From CALBPI01 sp039033695 (GTDB lineage: Bacteria; Pseudomonadota; Gammaproteobacteria; Steroidobacterales; Woeseiaceae), in contig JBCCCC010000162.1 of NCBI GenBank assembly GCA_039033695.1, positions 1 through 6,698 on the forward strand: DNA of 6,698 bases, read 5' to 3'. Each line of letters starts with the position of its first letter. Within the stretch, counting starts at the first letter, position 1. Shown here piece by piece: positions 6,192 through 6,698 of the stretch. The position numbers and the translations under genes were made by a program. The notes under the pieces are model-generated. The model was not told where the DNA came from and made no database searches. It saw nothing but the letters and a program-made list of their open reading frames with translations.

Positions 6192-6698
6192 TCAACGATC
6201 ACCCCAGAGTTCATCCAGCCTGTCATCACGCCCACAGCCGCTGCGGTAAAACTTATAGCGGATGGGATTTTTCAGGTAGTAATCCTGGTGGTAGTCCTCG
6301 GCCGCGTAGAAGCGTGATGCGGGTTTGATTTCTGTCGCGATGGGCTGATCGAATTGTTCGCCGATTCGGGCGGCACTTTCTTCGGCCAGCGCTTTTTCCT
6401 GCTCGTTGGCGTAATAGATGCCGCTGCGATACTGCGTGCCGCGATCACAGAACTGGCGGTCCACGGCGAGCGGGTCGATGTTCTTCCAGAACACCTCAAG
6501 CAACGCTGCGTAGCTGACCTTTGTGGGGTCATAGCGGATCTCAATGGCCTCGGTATGCCCGGTGCGCCCCGATGTGACTTGCTTGTAGGTTGGGTTCGCG
6601 ACCTGTCCGTCGGTGTAACCGGATGTCGTCGTGAGCACGCCGTCTAATTCGTCGAACGGCGGCTCCATGCACCAGAAACAACCGCCCGCGAAGATCGC
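6192..6698 (-). CDS. msrA: Peptide-methionine (S)-S-oxide reductase MsrA (5' end outside window)
   Basis: The enzyme reduces methionine-S-sulfoxide in proteins and free methionine, using thioredoxin to recycle its cysteines. The visible 168 residues begin just before the active site AIFAGGCFWCMEPPFD, so only a short N-terminal piece is missing. The nucleophilic Cys is the first Cys of GGCFWC. Family blocks follow in order: GVLTTTSGYTDG, GHTEAIEIRYDP, DRQFCDRGTQYRSGIYY, FYAAEDYHQDYY and the C-terminal YRSGCGRDDRLDELWG, whose Cys is the expected resolving cysteine. A second Cys in GCFWC and one in RQFCDRG add possible relay thiols, common in the GCFWCMEPPFD subclass. It reads toward the exported-protein gene with only 5 bp between stop codons and no terminator, so the two transcripts probably overlap. 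Identification is secure. Confidence 0.96.
   Translation of the reverse strand, partial: AIFAGGCFWCMEPPFDELDGVLTTTSGYTDGQVANPTYKQVTSGRTGHTEAIEIRYDPTKVSYAALLEVFWKNIDPLAVDRQFCDRGTQYRSGIYYANEQEKALAEESAARIGEQFDQPIATEIKPASRFYAAEDYHQDYYLKNPIRYKFYRSGCGRDDRLDELWGDR

Overview
The window looks like a chromosomal segment of a moderately GC-rich, free-living bacterium, most likely a gammaproteobacterium of the Xanthomonadales/Wenzhouxiangella/Steroidobacter type. This is inferred from the combination of a tricorn-like S41 protease, an ECF sigma factor of the TIGR02999 (Sig-70_X6) kind, a TPR-bearing Ser/Thr kinase and a GCFWC-type MsrA, and from the gene-dense, GC3-biased layout. There are no tRNA or rRNA genes, CRISPR arrays, insertion sequences or phage genes.

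Layout from left to right. Bases 1-772 (+) hold the 3' end of a tricorn-type S41 peptidase with its catalytic serine region. Bases 773-1196 hold no secure gene: there is a perfect TATAAT box with a TTGACC upstream, and then a short frame with coding-like third positions interrupted by TAG codons. Bases 1197-1781 (+) encode an ECF sigma factor, with its start fixed by an AGGAGG box. A 140-bp, partly AT-rich spacer with a hairpin follows. Bases 1922-2152 (+) encode an unrecognised 76-aa acidic protein. Facing it, 21 bp away, is a large membrane-anchored Ser/Thr kinase with a C-terminal TPR array (2174-4771, -). A 182-bp divergent spacer separates the kinase from an exported, cysteine-rich protein with an EF-hand-like calcium loop (4954-6186, +). 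The window ends in a convergent, 5'-truncated msrA (6192-6698, -).

The most interesting unit is the sigma factor / small protein / kinase cluster. The sigma factor lacks the acidic region-2.2 motif (DAED-like) of ordinary ECF factors and has Q-A-T-A there, with two threonines nearby. No anti-sigma factor is visible, but a Ser/Thr kinase lies next door. This matches the known EcfP/PknT (ECF43) principle, in which phosphorylation of a threonine in region 2.2 activates the sigma factor. The inferred model is that the kinase senses a signal through its TPR half, across or at the membrane, and phosphorylates the sigma factor. The 76-aa protein is then either a third component or a target. The divergently transcribed exported protein is a candidate output. 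The link between the kinase and the sigma factor rests on motifs and proximity only.
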